The translations under genes and the position numbers were made by a program. The notes under the pieces are model-generated. The model had not been told where the DNA came from, made no database searches, and worked only from the letters and a program-made list of their open reading frames with translations. Positions 1 through 7,404 of a DNA stretch of 64,000 bases are shown in pieces. The stretch is from Lentzea tibetensis (lineage in GTDB: Bacteria > Actinomycetota > Actinomycetes > Mycobacteriales > Pseudonocardiaceae), in contig NZ_VOBR01000030.1 of assembly GCF_007845675.1 (NCBI RefSeq), positions 1 through 64,000 of the forward strand, given 5' to 3'. Within the stretch, counting starts at the first letter, position 1; each line of letters opens with the position of its first letter.

Positions 1-185
1 AGATCCAGCAGGCGATCACCGAGGTGTTCGATCTGCGTCCGGCTGCGATCATCCGCGACCTCGACCTGTTGCGTCCGATCTACGCGCCGACCGCCGCGTA
101 CGGCCACTTCGGCCGCACCGACGTCGCGCTGCCGTGGGAGTCGACGGACCGCGCCGAGGCGCTGAAGGCCGCCGCGGGCGCCTGA
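1..185 (+). CDS. metK: S-adenosylmethionine synthetase, C-terminal end (partial)
   Basis: The window opens inside this gene. Reading from base 3 gives 60 residues and a TGA stop. They include [19 protein letters not shown] and TAAYGHFGR, followed by a D-x-x-LPWE-x-TDRAE tail; this is the C-terminal signature of MetK, which makes S-adenosylmethionine from methionine and ATP in the cytosol. The 5' part lies outside the window, so length and start cannot be judged. A strong hairpin terminator follows about 18 bp after the stop. MetK upstream of priA, def and fmt is a common actinobacterial order, which fits the housekeeping genes seen further along. Confidence 0.93.
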   Translation, partial: IQQAITEVFDLRPAAIIRDLDLLRPIYAPTAAYGHFGRTDVALPWESTDRAEALKAAAGA

Positions 186-201
186 GAAGTTCCTTCGCCG
201 A

Positions 202-232
202 GGGGCCCGCCCGTTCACGGGTGGGCCCTTTT
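202..232. terminator. Hairpin terminator between metK and the TIR gene
   Basis: An 11-bp stem (203-213 with 218-228, one G-T pair) and a 4-base loop are followed by TTTT on the plus strand. It sits between two convergent stop codons (183-185 and 238-240), so it can end metK and may also serve the minus-strand gene. Confidence 0.8.
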
Positions 233-237
233 CGGTG

Positions 238-1647
238 TCAGCCGGTGTGCGCCAGCAGGTCTCGCACCACGGCCGCGACCTCCCGCGGTGTTCGCGCGGT
301 GACCTGAGGGAGCTCGCGCGCGTCCGGCGGCACGATGTCCGAACCGTCGAGGTTGATGATCCACAGCCTCGTTCGGCCCGCGCGGTGGCGCTGCAGGGCG
401 AGGTCCAGCTCGTCGTAGCAGAAGCGGCTGGCCGCGTACGACCGGCTCCACAGCGCGATGAACAGGTCCGACCTGAGCACCGCGTCCTCGATCGCCGCCT
501 CCACCATGCGCGCCGACGAGATCTCCTGGTCGCCGTACAGGACCTGGATGCCCGCGGCGGACAGGTGGCGATCCATCGGTCGCGTGAAATCGGCGTCCAC
601 CGCGGCCCGGCTGACGAAGGCCACTCCGGGGCGGCCCTGTGGTCCGTCGATCCGGCGCACCCGTGCGGTCACCATCTCGTTCGCGATGATCATCGCGTCG
701 TCCACCGCGTTCTTGTCGGTGAGCCTGCTGGTGTCCAGCCACGGGTGGACGCCCTGCCAGTCCCGCCTGCGGAACGCGCGTTCCGCCGCACCGCCGAGGA
801 AGGCGAACGGCACGATCGGCAGCTGTCGCGCTTCCGCGAGGTGCAGGATCGTGCTGGCCGTCTTGTCGGGTTTCCCGCCCACCGCCAGCACCGCGTCGGC
901 GTGTTGCAACGCCATCAGCTGGCACAGCACCCAGGCCTGTCCGAACGACTCCCGGTCGTCGGTCTCCGGACCGGGGTAGTACCAGTTCCTGATCCGCGCG
1001 GCCGCGGTCGGCCCGAGCAGCTCGCGGAGCTGGTCGGACTGGGCGTCCACGGCGGGGTGGACGGGCCGGTGCATGTGCACCGTCCCGCCCGCGCCGGACT
1101 CGAGATATCCCATGAGCGCGTGGAAGTCCGCGGTGTCGGGGAACGGGCTGCACACGACCAGGTCCACCCCGGCCCTGGCCACGGCGGCGCCGAGTCGCCT
1201 GCTGAACTGCTGCAGCTCCGCTTCCTCGAGCGACGGGTACGTCGTCTCACCGGTCACGCCGCCGAGCACGAACGCCGACCGCAGCCTGCCGGCCGGGACC
1301 GCCGCGACCGGCTCGTCGGAGGCTTCTCCGCCGTCCGCCTTGTCCCACAGCCGCTTGAGCTTCGCGACCTCGACCGCCGGGTCGCGAGGCGGTGTGCTCC
1401 ACTCGGCCAGCACCTCGACCACCGGTGCCAAGGTGGTCCACTTCGGCAGGCCGACGCCGCGCAGCATCTGTGCGACCTTCTGGTGGCTCACCGTGCCGTC
1501 GAACCGGTCGTCGTCGTTCACCCGGTCCGAGATCTGCTGCAGGCTGCGCGCTCCCGCGGCGCGGTAGAGCTGGTGGAGTGCCTCGGTCAGGTCCCGCAAC
1601 GAACCGGGTGGCAGCACCTCTGGACCCGGCAGGTCAACACCGCGCAT
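238..1647 (-). CDS. HTH-SLOG-TIR domain protein, putative NAD-consuming defence effector
   Basis: 469 aa from the ATG at 1647; a TTG at 1740 would add 31 residues. The ATG is preferred because the helix-turn-helix type domain (about residues 15-80, with LQQISDRV and VSHQKVAQMLRG) then begins close to the N-terminus, as in related actinobacterial proteins. Residues about 120-295 look like a Rossmann-type SLOG/STALD domain (AFVLGG near the start, DAVLAVGGKPDKT later). Residues about 340-465 form a TIR domain: GVAFVSRAAVD, then DLFIALWSRSY and SRFCYDELDLAL, with the probable catalytic Glu near residue 413. In known families SLOG/STALD binds nucleotide-derived signals and TIR cleaves NAD+. No transmembrane segment is visible. 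A cyclase-fold gene lies divergently 158 bp away. Function in phage defence is inference. Confidence 0.75.
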   Translation of the reverse strand: MRGVDLPGPEVLPPGSLRDLTEALHQLYRAAGARSLQQISDRVNDDDRFDGTVSHQKVAQMLRGVGLPKWTTLAPVVEVLAEWSTPPRDPAVEVAKLKRLWDKADGGEASDEPVAAVPAGRLRSAFVLGGVTGETTYPSLEEAELQQFSRRLGAAVARAGVDLVVCSPFPDTADFHALMGYLESGAGGTVHMHRPVHPAVDAQSDQLRELLGPTAAARIRNWYYPGPETDDRESFGQAWVLCQLMALQHADAVLAVGGKPDKTASTILHLAEARQLPIVPFAFLGGAAERAFRRRDWQGVHPWLDTSRLTDKNAVDDAMIIANEMVTARVRRIDGPQGRPGVAFVSRAAVDADFTRPMDRHLSAAGIQVLYGDQEISSARMVEAAIEDAVLRSDLFIALWSRSYAASRFCYDELDLALQRHRAGRTRLWIINLDGSDIVPPDARELPQVTARTPREVAAVVRDLLAHTG

Positions 1648-1805
1648 CTCACCGTCCGACACGTCGAGGAACGTCAACTTCCGCGCGGATCTTACGCCTG
1701 CGGGGTGGTGAGTTCCGTCAACTTCGAGGTGTTGCGTCAACTAGCGATAACGCGCTCTGAGCTGGCCACACGCTTGGTGGAGACCCGACGACGAACGGAG
1801 TTGCC
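1648..1805. promoter_or_regulatory. Divergent promoter region, TIR gene / cyclase-like gene
   Basis: A 158-bp spacer between divergent starts. On the minus strand TAAGAT (1689-1694) is a fair -10 element about 40 bp before the ATG at 1647. TTGACG lies upstream, but at 21 bp, which is long for a -35. Before the plus-strand gene, GGAG (1797-1800) precedes the GTG at 1806. No clear plus-strand promoter was recognised. Confidence 0.35.
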
Positions 1806-2405
1806 GTGCACGTCTCCACGGAAGTTCAGCGGCCCGCGGTGCGCCTGTGCACGGCCGCGGATGTCGAGCGCTACAGCCGGTTCACCGATCTCCAGGCGTC
1901 TCGTGCGCAGGAGCGGTTCACCTCCGCGCTGAGGAAGGCACGCGTCAACGCGGGGCTGGCCGAGTCGGAGGTCGACCTGCAGGCGTCGGGCGACGGCGAG
2001 TTCGCGGTGCTGCCGCCCGGCATCGACGAGACCGAGGTCATCCCGCGCTTCGTGGCGGAGCTGACCATCGCCCTGCGGGAGGTCAACGCCGACCTGAGCG
2101 ACCACGCCCGGCTCCGGCTGAGGGTGGCGATGCACCGGGGGCTGCTCGCTCCCGGCGTGTGCGGGTGGGTCGGCACGTCCGCGATCGCGGTGCACCGGCT
2201 GCTGGACTCCCCGGCGGCGCGCAGCGCGCTGGCCGAGCACCCGGACGCGGACTTCGCGCTCATCGTCGGCGACACCCTGTACCGCGATGTGATCGCCCAC
2301 GGGCATCGCGGGCTCTCGGCCGGCTCGTTCCGCGAGGTGGTCGTCGAGATCCCGGCGAAGCGCTTCAGCGAGGTCGCCTGGGTCCACCTGGGGCGGAGCT
2401 GGTGA
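1806..2405 (+). CDS. Class III nucleotidyl-cyclase-fold protein
   Basis: 199 aa from a GTG with GGAG five bases upstream. The fold is suggested by CTAADVERYS near the N-terminus and LQASGDGEFAVLP in the middle. D19 and D63 sit where class III cyclases place their two metal-binding aspartates. The residue four before D63, which selects the base in adenylate (Lys) and guanylate (Glu) cyclases, is Q59. The middle part (HARLRLRVAMHRGLL, then GWVGTSAIAVHRLLDS) fits soluble actinobacterial cyclase-like proteins. There is no membrane segment or second domain, so it is a stand-alone catalytic-type domain. It is divergent from the HTH-SLOG-TIR gene, suggesting it makes or senses a nucleotide signal for that protein. 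Activity and product are unknown; it could also be a catalytically dead regulator. Confidence 0.6.
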   Translation: MHVSTEVQRPAVRLCTAADVERYSRFTDLQASRAQERFTSALRKARVNAGLAESEVDLQASGDGEFAVLPPGIDETEVIPRFVAELTIALREVNADLSDHARLRLRVAMHRGLLAPGVCGWVGTSAIAVHRLLDSPAARSALAEHPDADFALIVGDTLYRDVIAHGHRGLSAGSFREVVVEIPAKRFSEVAWVHLGRSW

Positions 2406-2412
2406 GCAGGGC

Positions 2413-2447
2413 GAACGATCCCGGTCTGATCGAGACCGGGATCGTTC
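2413..2447. terminator. Perfect 15-bp hairpin after the cyclase-like gene
   Basis: 2413-2427 pairs exactly with 2433-2447 around a 5-base loop, 7 bases after the stop at 2405. There is no T-run, so it may be a rho-independent terminator of the T-less kind common in actinomycetes, or an mRNA-stabilising stem. Confidence 0.6.
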
Positions 2448-2495
2448 ATACTCCCGTCGGTTTCGCGTCACATCCGGGAACTACAAACTGCAGGC

Positions 2496-4460
2496 ATGTC
2501 CCTGACTCGTCGCGGCTTCATGGCCGCTGCCGTCGCCACCGCGGCGGGTTCGCTGCTCCCTCCCTCGGTGTACGCGGCCCTCGCGCGCACACCGAGGCCC
2601 GGCGGGTTGAGAGCGATCAAGCACGTCGTGCTGCTGATGCAGGAGAACCGGTCGTTCGACCACTACTACGGTTCGCTGCGCGGCGTGCGGGGCTTCGGTG
2701 ACCGCAACGCGCTGCCCGGCGTGTTCGAGCAGTCCGGCGTGCTGCCGTTCCCGGTCAGGGAGGCCGCGTCCGGACGGGACGTCCAGTACATCGGGGACCT
2801 CGACCACAGCTGGAACGGCGGCCACAGCGCGCTGCGCAACGGCTGGAACGACAACTGGGTCCCGGCGAAGTCGGCCGCGACGATGACGTTCTACGACCGG
2901 CGCGACATCCCGTTCCACTACGAGCTCGCCGACACGTTCACGATCTGCGACGCCTACCACTGCTCGGTGCCGTCCTCGACGTCCCCGAACCGGAACTACT
3001 GGGTCAGCGCGTACACCGGGTTCGAGCCGAACGGCAGCAGGGCCACCGGCAACGCGGCCTACGACGAGGACCGCCACGCCGGCTACACCTGGACGACCTA
3101 CCCGGAACGGCTGGAGCAGGCCGGTGTGCCGTGGCGGGTGTACCAGGAGTGGGACAACTTCCAGGACAACAACCTCGAGTTCTACGTGCGGTTCAAGGAG
3201 ATCGCGCGCAAGGTGCTGCCGCCGGGGTTCAGGTCGCTGGACAAGCTCTACGGCACGGGTGACCCCGCGCTGATCGCCAAGATCGACCTCAGCAAGCTGA
3301 CGCCGGCCGAGAAGCGCTTGTACGACCGGGGTTTGCACCGCGTGGCGCCGAAGACGCTCGGCCAGGCGTTCCGCGACGACGTGCGCACCGGCAGGCTGCC
3401 CGCGGTCTCCTACCTCGTACCGTCCTCTGTGGACTCCGAGCACCCCGGCGCGTCGTCGCCCGCGGCCAGCGCGTCGATCACCTACCAGGTGCTGGACGCG
3501 CTCGCGTCCTCGCCGGAGGTGTGGGAGTCGACGGCGTTGTTCATCACCTACGACGAGAACGACGGGTTCTTCGACCACGTGCCGCCACCGCGTCCCGGTG
3601 CGGGCGTCACCGACGAGTACGTGGGGGACCGGCCGCTCGGGCTGGGCACGCGGGTGCCGATGACGGTGGTGTCGCCGTGGACCGTCGGCGGGTACGTGTG
3701 CTCGCAGGTGTTCGACCACACGTCGATGACGCGGTTCCTGGAGCGCTGGCTGGACGTCCGCGAGCCGAACATCAGCACCTGGCGCCGGACCGTGTGCGGT
3801 GACCTGACCTCCGCGTTCGACTTCGACCGGCGCCGCACGTGGCCGGACGTCGGCGAGCCCGCGCCCGTCCCACCCGCCTCGCCCCGGTGGCGGCCGGCGC
3901 CGCCCGCGTCGCAGGCGATGCCCGAGCAGGAGGCCGGACGGCGCCGGGCGCGGCCGTTGCCCTACCAGCCTGACGCCCAGGCGGTGGTCGGCGCTGGTGC
4001 GGTGCAGCTGGAACTGTCCAACACCGGCAAGGAGTCCGCGCACTTCGCGTTGTACCCGTACGCCAAGGAGTTCGCCGATCCGGTGCACTTCGACGTGGGC
4101 CGTTCGGTGGAGCACAGGGTGCCGGTCGCCGGTGCTTACGACCTGCTTTTGCTGGGCCCCAACGGTTTCCGGCGCGAGTTCGCCGGTGCCGTCGGTGGTG
4201 AGGCGCAGGTGTCGTCGTCCGTGCGCGGGTACAGCCGGGTGCTGACGCTGACCTTGTCGAACACGGGTGACCGGACGCTGACGTTCCTGATCGGGCGCAA
4301 GCGTTACGCGGTGAAGGCCGGACGCCGGCTGGTCCTGCCGCGGCTCACCGCCATGAACTCCGGCTGGTACGACCTGACCGTCACGGTCGCCGAGGAACCG
4401 GGGTTCCGGCGCCGGTTGTCCGGGCACATCGAGGACGGCAAGGAGTCGATCTCGGGTTAA
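2496..4460 (+). CDS. plcN: Tat-exported phosphocholine-type phospholipase C
   Basis: 654 aa. The N-terminus has a twin-arginine signal (LTRRGFMAAAV, arginines 5 and 6, then an Ala-rich stretch), so the protein should cross the membrane folded. HVVLLMQENRSFDHYYG (about residues 45-61) is the hallmark of the bacterial phosphatidylcholine-hydrolysing phospholipase C/acid phosphatase family in the alkaline phosphatase superfamily. FITYDENDGFFDHV in the middle is the second metal-ligand region. The last roughly 180 residues look like the two repeated C-terminal domains typical of this family. It would release phosphocholine and diacylglycerol from lipids outside the cell, for phosphate or choline supply. 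Substrate preference (PC versus other phospholipids) cannot be read from sequence. It stands alone, with unrelated neighbours. Confidence 0.9.
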   Translation: MSLTRRGFMAAAVATAAGSLLPPSVYAALARTPRPGGLRAIKHVVLLMQENRSFDHYYGSLRGVRGFGDRNALPGVFEQSGVLPFPVREAASGRDVQYIGDLDHSWNGGHSALRNGWNDNWVPAKSAATMTFYDRRDIPFHYELADTFTICDAYHCSVPSSTSPNRNYWVSAYTGFEPNGSRATGNAAYDEDRHAGYTWTTYPERLEQAGVPWRVYQEWDNFQDNNLEFYVRFKEIARKVLPPGFRSLDKLYGTGDPALIAKIDLSKLTPAEKRLYDRGLHRVAPKTLGQAFRDDVRTGRLPAVSYLVPSSVDSEHPGASSPAASASITYQVLDALASSPEVWESTALFITYDENDGFFDHVPPPRPGAGVTDEYVGDRPLGLGTRVPMTVVSPWTVGGYVCSQVFDHTSMTRFLERWLDVREPNISTWRRTVCGDLTSAFDFDRRRTWPDVGEPAPVPPASPRWRPAPPASQAMPEQEAGRRRARPLPYQPDAQAVVGAGAVQLELSNTGKESAHFALYPYAKEFADPVHFDVGRSVEHRVPVAGAYDLLLLGPNGFRREFAGAVGGEAQVSSSVRGYSRVLTLTLSNTGDRTLTFLIGRKRYAVKAGRRLVLPRLTAMNSGWYDLTVTVAEEPGFRRRLSGHIEDGKESISG

Positions 4461-4490
4461 CCGGCTTCACTCTCCGGCTAAGTTGGGCGG

Positions 4491-5834
4491 GTGGAGCTGG
4501 CGAGCGGCGAGTGGGTCGACTTCGAGGGTGACGTCGTGTCGGCGTCGCTGATACGCGACCTGCTGGTGGACTCGGACCAGCTCGACCCGCGCGGGGTGCG
4601 GGTGCGCAACGCGCGGATCGACGGTCAGCTCGACCTGTGCGACGTGGACACCAAACGGCCGCTGGCGCTGCGGGACTGCGTCGCCGAGGCACCGTTGCTG
4701 CTGGACCGCGCGCACCTGTCCGCGCTCGACCTCACCGGGCTCGTCGCGCCCGCGGTGAGCGCGCCGTGGCTCAAGGTCGACCACTACCTGTACCTGACGA
4801 ACGCCCAGCTCAACGGTGGCGCGGACGACTGGGCCGTCGACCTGGGCGAGGCGTGCATCGGCAGCCACCTCAGCATGTCCGGCGCGCAGCTGCTCAGCGA
4901 CACCGAGTTCTCGCTGAACGCCCACAAGCTGCGGACCGGCAGCCAGGTCTACCTCGCCGGGGTGCACGCCGTCGGGACGGTGCGGTTCGACGGCGCGCGG
5001 CTCGGCGGAAACCTCCGCTGCGACGGTGCCGTGCTGACGGCCGATGGCGCGGCGTTCCTCGGCGTCGACATGCACGTCGAGGACAACGTGTTCTTCCACA
5101 ACGGTTTCCGCGCGCGGTCGGAGAACTACATCGCCGTGCGCATCCGCGGCTCCCGGATCGGCGGCCAGCTCGTGCTGGGCGGGCGCGCGACGGGGCTGAC
5201 CGCGCTGGACGTCAAGCACGTGCGGGTCGGCATGGAGGTGTTCGTGCCCGCCGACTTCGCTGAGGGGCTGGTCGACCTGGACGGCCTCACCTACAGCGGG
5301 CTGCCGCGCGAGTCGGGTCTCGACGAGTGGCTGGAGCTGCTCGCCGAGAAGACCCCGCGGTACGCCAGCCAGCCGTACCTCCAGCTCGCCGCGGCGCACC
5401 AGGCCGCGGGGCACGAGCGCGACGTCCGGCGGATTCGCGTTGCCCAGCAACGGGATCTGCTGCGCCGGGGTCGGCTGAGCCGGTCCGGCAGGCTGTGGCA
5501 CCGGGTCAGCGGCGCGACCGTCGGGTTCGGCTACCGGCCCGCGACAGCACTGCTGTGGCTGCTGGCGGTGCTGGCGCTGTCCGTGGGGCTGATGGTCGGG
5601 GTGGCCGGGCCGGGTGGCGCGGTGCGCTGTTCGACGGTCGAGCAGATCGGGCACGCGCTGAGCTCCGCCACACCGCTGGTGAAGCCCGATCCAGCACAAC
5701 GCTGCCAGGTCGCCACGACCACGGGACTGGGTCAGTTCGTGGTCGTGACGACCTGGGTGCTCCAGCTGCTGGCGTGGGCGTTCGCGACGTTGTTCGTCGC
5801 GGGCTTCACCGGGCTGGTGCGCAAGAACGCTTAG
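4491..5834 (+). CDS. Beta-helix membrane protein of unknown function
   Basis: 447 aa from a GTG preceded by GGGCGG. Residues about 25-290 carry loose repeats of the form L-x-G-x-L-x-L and A-x-I-x-G-x-L (for example ARIDGQLDLCD, ACIGSHLSMSGAQL, ARLGGNLRCDGAVL), which suggests a right-handed beta-helix or pentapeptide-like solenoid. Near the C-terminus are two strong hydrophobic segments (ATALLWLLAVLALSVGLMVG and VVTTWVLQLLAWAFATLFVAG), so the solenoid is probably anchored in the membrane. Actinomycete homologues are often labelled 'membrane-associated oxidoreductase', but no cofactor site is visible and I do not adopt that name. Its stop overlaps the convergent peptidase gene by 4 bp. Confidence 0.7.
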   Translation: MELASGEWVDFEGDVVSASLIRDLLVDSDQLDPRGVRVRNARIDGQLDLCDVDTKRPLALRDCVAEAPLLLDRAHLSALDLTGLVAPAVSAPWLKVDHYLYLTNAQLNGGADDWAVDLGEACIGSHLSMSGAQLLSDTEFSLNAHKLRTGSQVYLAGVHAVGTVRFDGARLGGNLRCDGAVLTADGAAFLGVDMHVEDNVFFHNGFRARSENYIAVRIRGSRIGGQLVLGGRATGLTALDVKHVRVGMEVFVPADFAEGLVDLDGLTYSGLPRESGLDEWLELLAEKTPRYASQPYLQLAAAHQAAGHERDVRRIRVAQQRDLLRRGRLSRSGRLWHRVSGATVGFGYRPATALLWLLAVLALSVGLMVGVAGPGGAVRCSTVEQIGHALSSATPLVKPDPAQRCQVATTTGLGQFVVVTTWVLQLLAWAFATLFVAGFTGLVRKNA

Positions 5835-7312
5835 GCGAAGGGCTTCTTGTCGATGCCGCACGTCTTCTGCCGGGGCAGGACGCCCGTGAACAGGTAGTCG
5901 CGCTTGGCCTTCTCCGCGCACGCGCTGTGCACGAACATCGTCGAGTGGCCGGAGCCCTCGACGGTCAGGAAGCCCGTCCTGGCCAGCTCGGCCGCGCCGT
6001 CCTTGGCCCCGTGCAACGGGGTTGAGGGATCGAAGCGGCTGTTGATGAACAGGATCGGCGCGGACGTGACGCGGTTCCACGGACCGGTGTAGCGGTCGGT
6101 GTCACGGCCCTGCCAGAACGCGCAGCCCATCATGTCGAACACCGCGAGGCGACCGAAGTCGGGAACGCGCTCGTCCTCGCTCTTGCCGTACTTCGAGTAC
6201 ACCCCGGTGTCGAGCGGGAAGTTGCTGTCCGCGCACTGGATCGCGTTGAACGCCTCGGTGCGGTTGGCGATGTAGCCCGCCGTGCGCGGCGTGGCGGGCG
6301 CCTCGTGCAGTGCCTGCAGCGTCTTCGCGGTCTCCTGCCAGGTCTCCGGCTGGGAGAGCGCGCCGTTGGCCGTGCCGATCAGCGCCACGTAGTCGAACGT
6401 GCCCTCGGGGATGGTGATCGGGCCCGCCTTCGCCTTGGCGACGAGGTTGCGCCACTTCACCTTCAGGTCGCCACCCGCGAACGCGCAGTGCGCGCCGGGC
6501 TCGGCGCACTGGGTGAGGAACTGGTCGAACGTCTCCGCGATGCCCCGCGGCACGTCCTGGCGGGTGTCGAGCGGCACCGTTGTGCCCTGGTCGCCGTGGC
6601 CGGTCGCGTTGCCGATGAAGTCGAGCGCGCCGTCGAACGCCATCGCCCGAACCTTGTTCGGGAACAGGTTGGCGTAGATCGCGCCGAGGTGCGTGCCGTA
6701 GGAGATGCCGTGGTAGGTCAGCTTCTGGTCGCCGACCGCCTTGCGCAGCTGGTCCAGGTCACGCGCGGTGTTCGCGGTGGACGTGTGGTCGAGCAGGGTG
6801 CCCGCCTCGTCCTTGCACCGCTGGGCGAACTCCTTGTACTTGGCGTAGAAGGCTGGCTCGTCCTGCGCGGTGGCCGGGAACTCGGGGATCGAGTTGAGGA
6901 AGGTCTGCTGCTCCTCCTCGGTGTCGAAGCAGTTGACAGGTGCGCTGCGGCCGATGCCGCGCGGGTCCCACGACACGAGGTCGAAGCGCTCGCGCAGTTC
7001 GGGTGAGAAGAGCCACGTCCAGCTCGCGCGCTGGCGCAGCCGGTCGACGCCGGACGAGCCGGGGCCGCCGAAGTTCACGAACAGCGACCCGATCCGCTTG
7101 CTCGGGTTCGTGGCGCGCAGCTTGATCACCGCGAGGTCGATCTTGGTGCCGGCCGGCTGGTCGTAGTCGAGCGGGACCTTGGCGGTCGCGCACTCGAAGC
7201 CGTCCTGACAGTCCGCCCAGGTCAGGGCGGTGGCTTCGTCGGCACGCGCGACCGTGCTGATGCTGGCGAGGATGGCCCCGGTCAGCACAGCGGTCAGGAA
7301 TTTCCGATTCAT
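5831..7312 (-). CDS. Secreted alpha/beta-hydrolase, tripeptidyl-aminopeptidase family (S33)
   Basis: 493 aa from the ATG at 7312, with a GGGGGT ribosome site just upstream; this start gives a clean Sec signal peptide (MNRKFLTAVLTGAILASIS, cleavage near ARA-DE). The nucleophile elbow GISYGTHLG, the FNSRFDPSTP-type aspartate region (here INSRFDPSTPLHG) and the SGHSTMF histidine complete the Ser-Asp-His triad. VNFGGPGSSG (residues about 70-80) forms the oxyanion region. The C-terminal part matches the TAP-like domain of Streptomyces tripeptidyl aminopeptidases. It probably trims peptides outside the cell, though some relatives hydrolyse small esters. It is convergent with the gene before it and divergent from priA. 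Confidence 0.85.
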   Translation of the reverse strand: MNRKFLTAVLTGAILASISTVARADEATALTWADCQDGFECATAKVPLDYDQPAGTKIDLAVIKLRATNPSKRIGSLFVNFGGPGSSGVDRLRQRASWTWLFSPELRERFDLVSWDPRGIGRSAPVNCFDTEEEQQTFLNSIPEFPATAQDEPAFYAKYKEFAQRCKDEAGTLLDHTSTANTARDLDQLRKAVGDQKLTYHGISYGTHLGAIYANLFPNKVRAMAFDGALDFIGNATGHGDQGTTVPLDTRQDVPRGIAETFDQFLTQCAEPGAHCAFAGGDLKVKWRNLVAKAKAGPITIPEGTFDYVALIGTANGALSQPETWQETAKTLQALHEAPATPRTAGYIANRTEAFNAIQCADSNFPLDTGVYSKYGKSEDERVPDFGRLAVFDMMGCAFWQGRDTDRYTGPWNRVTSAPILFINSRFDPSTPLHGAKDGAAELARTGFLTVEGSGHSTMFVHSACAEKAKRDYLFTGVLPRQKTCGIDKKPFA

Positions 7313-7404
7313 GTAACCCCCATGTTTGTCCTTTACACGATCCTGCCACCTGATCGGTTGCCCTGTTCCCGGAACTGTCGGTGCCGTCTGGTAGACCAAC
7401 TCGC

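Noticed and set aside
235-1932. Long plus-strand frame opposite the HTH-SLOG-TIR gene
   Set aside because: It is a shadow in high-GC DNA; the minus-strand frame has recognisable domains and the correct third-position bias.
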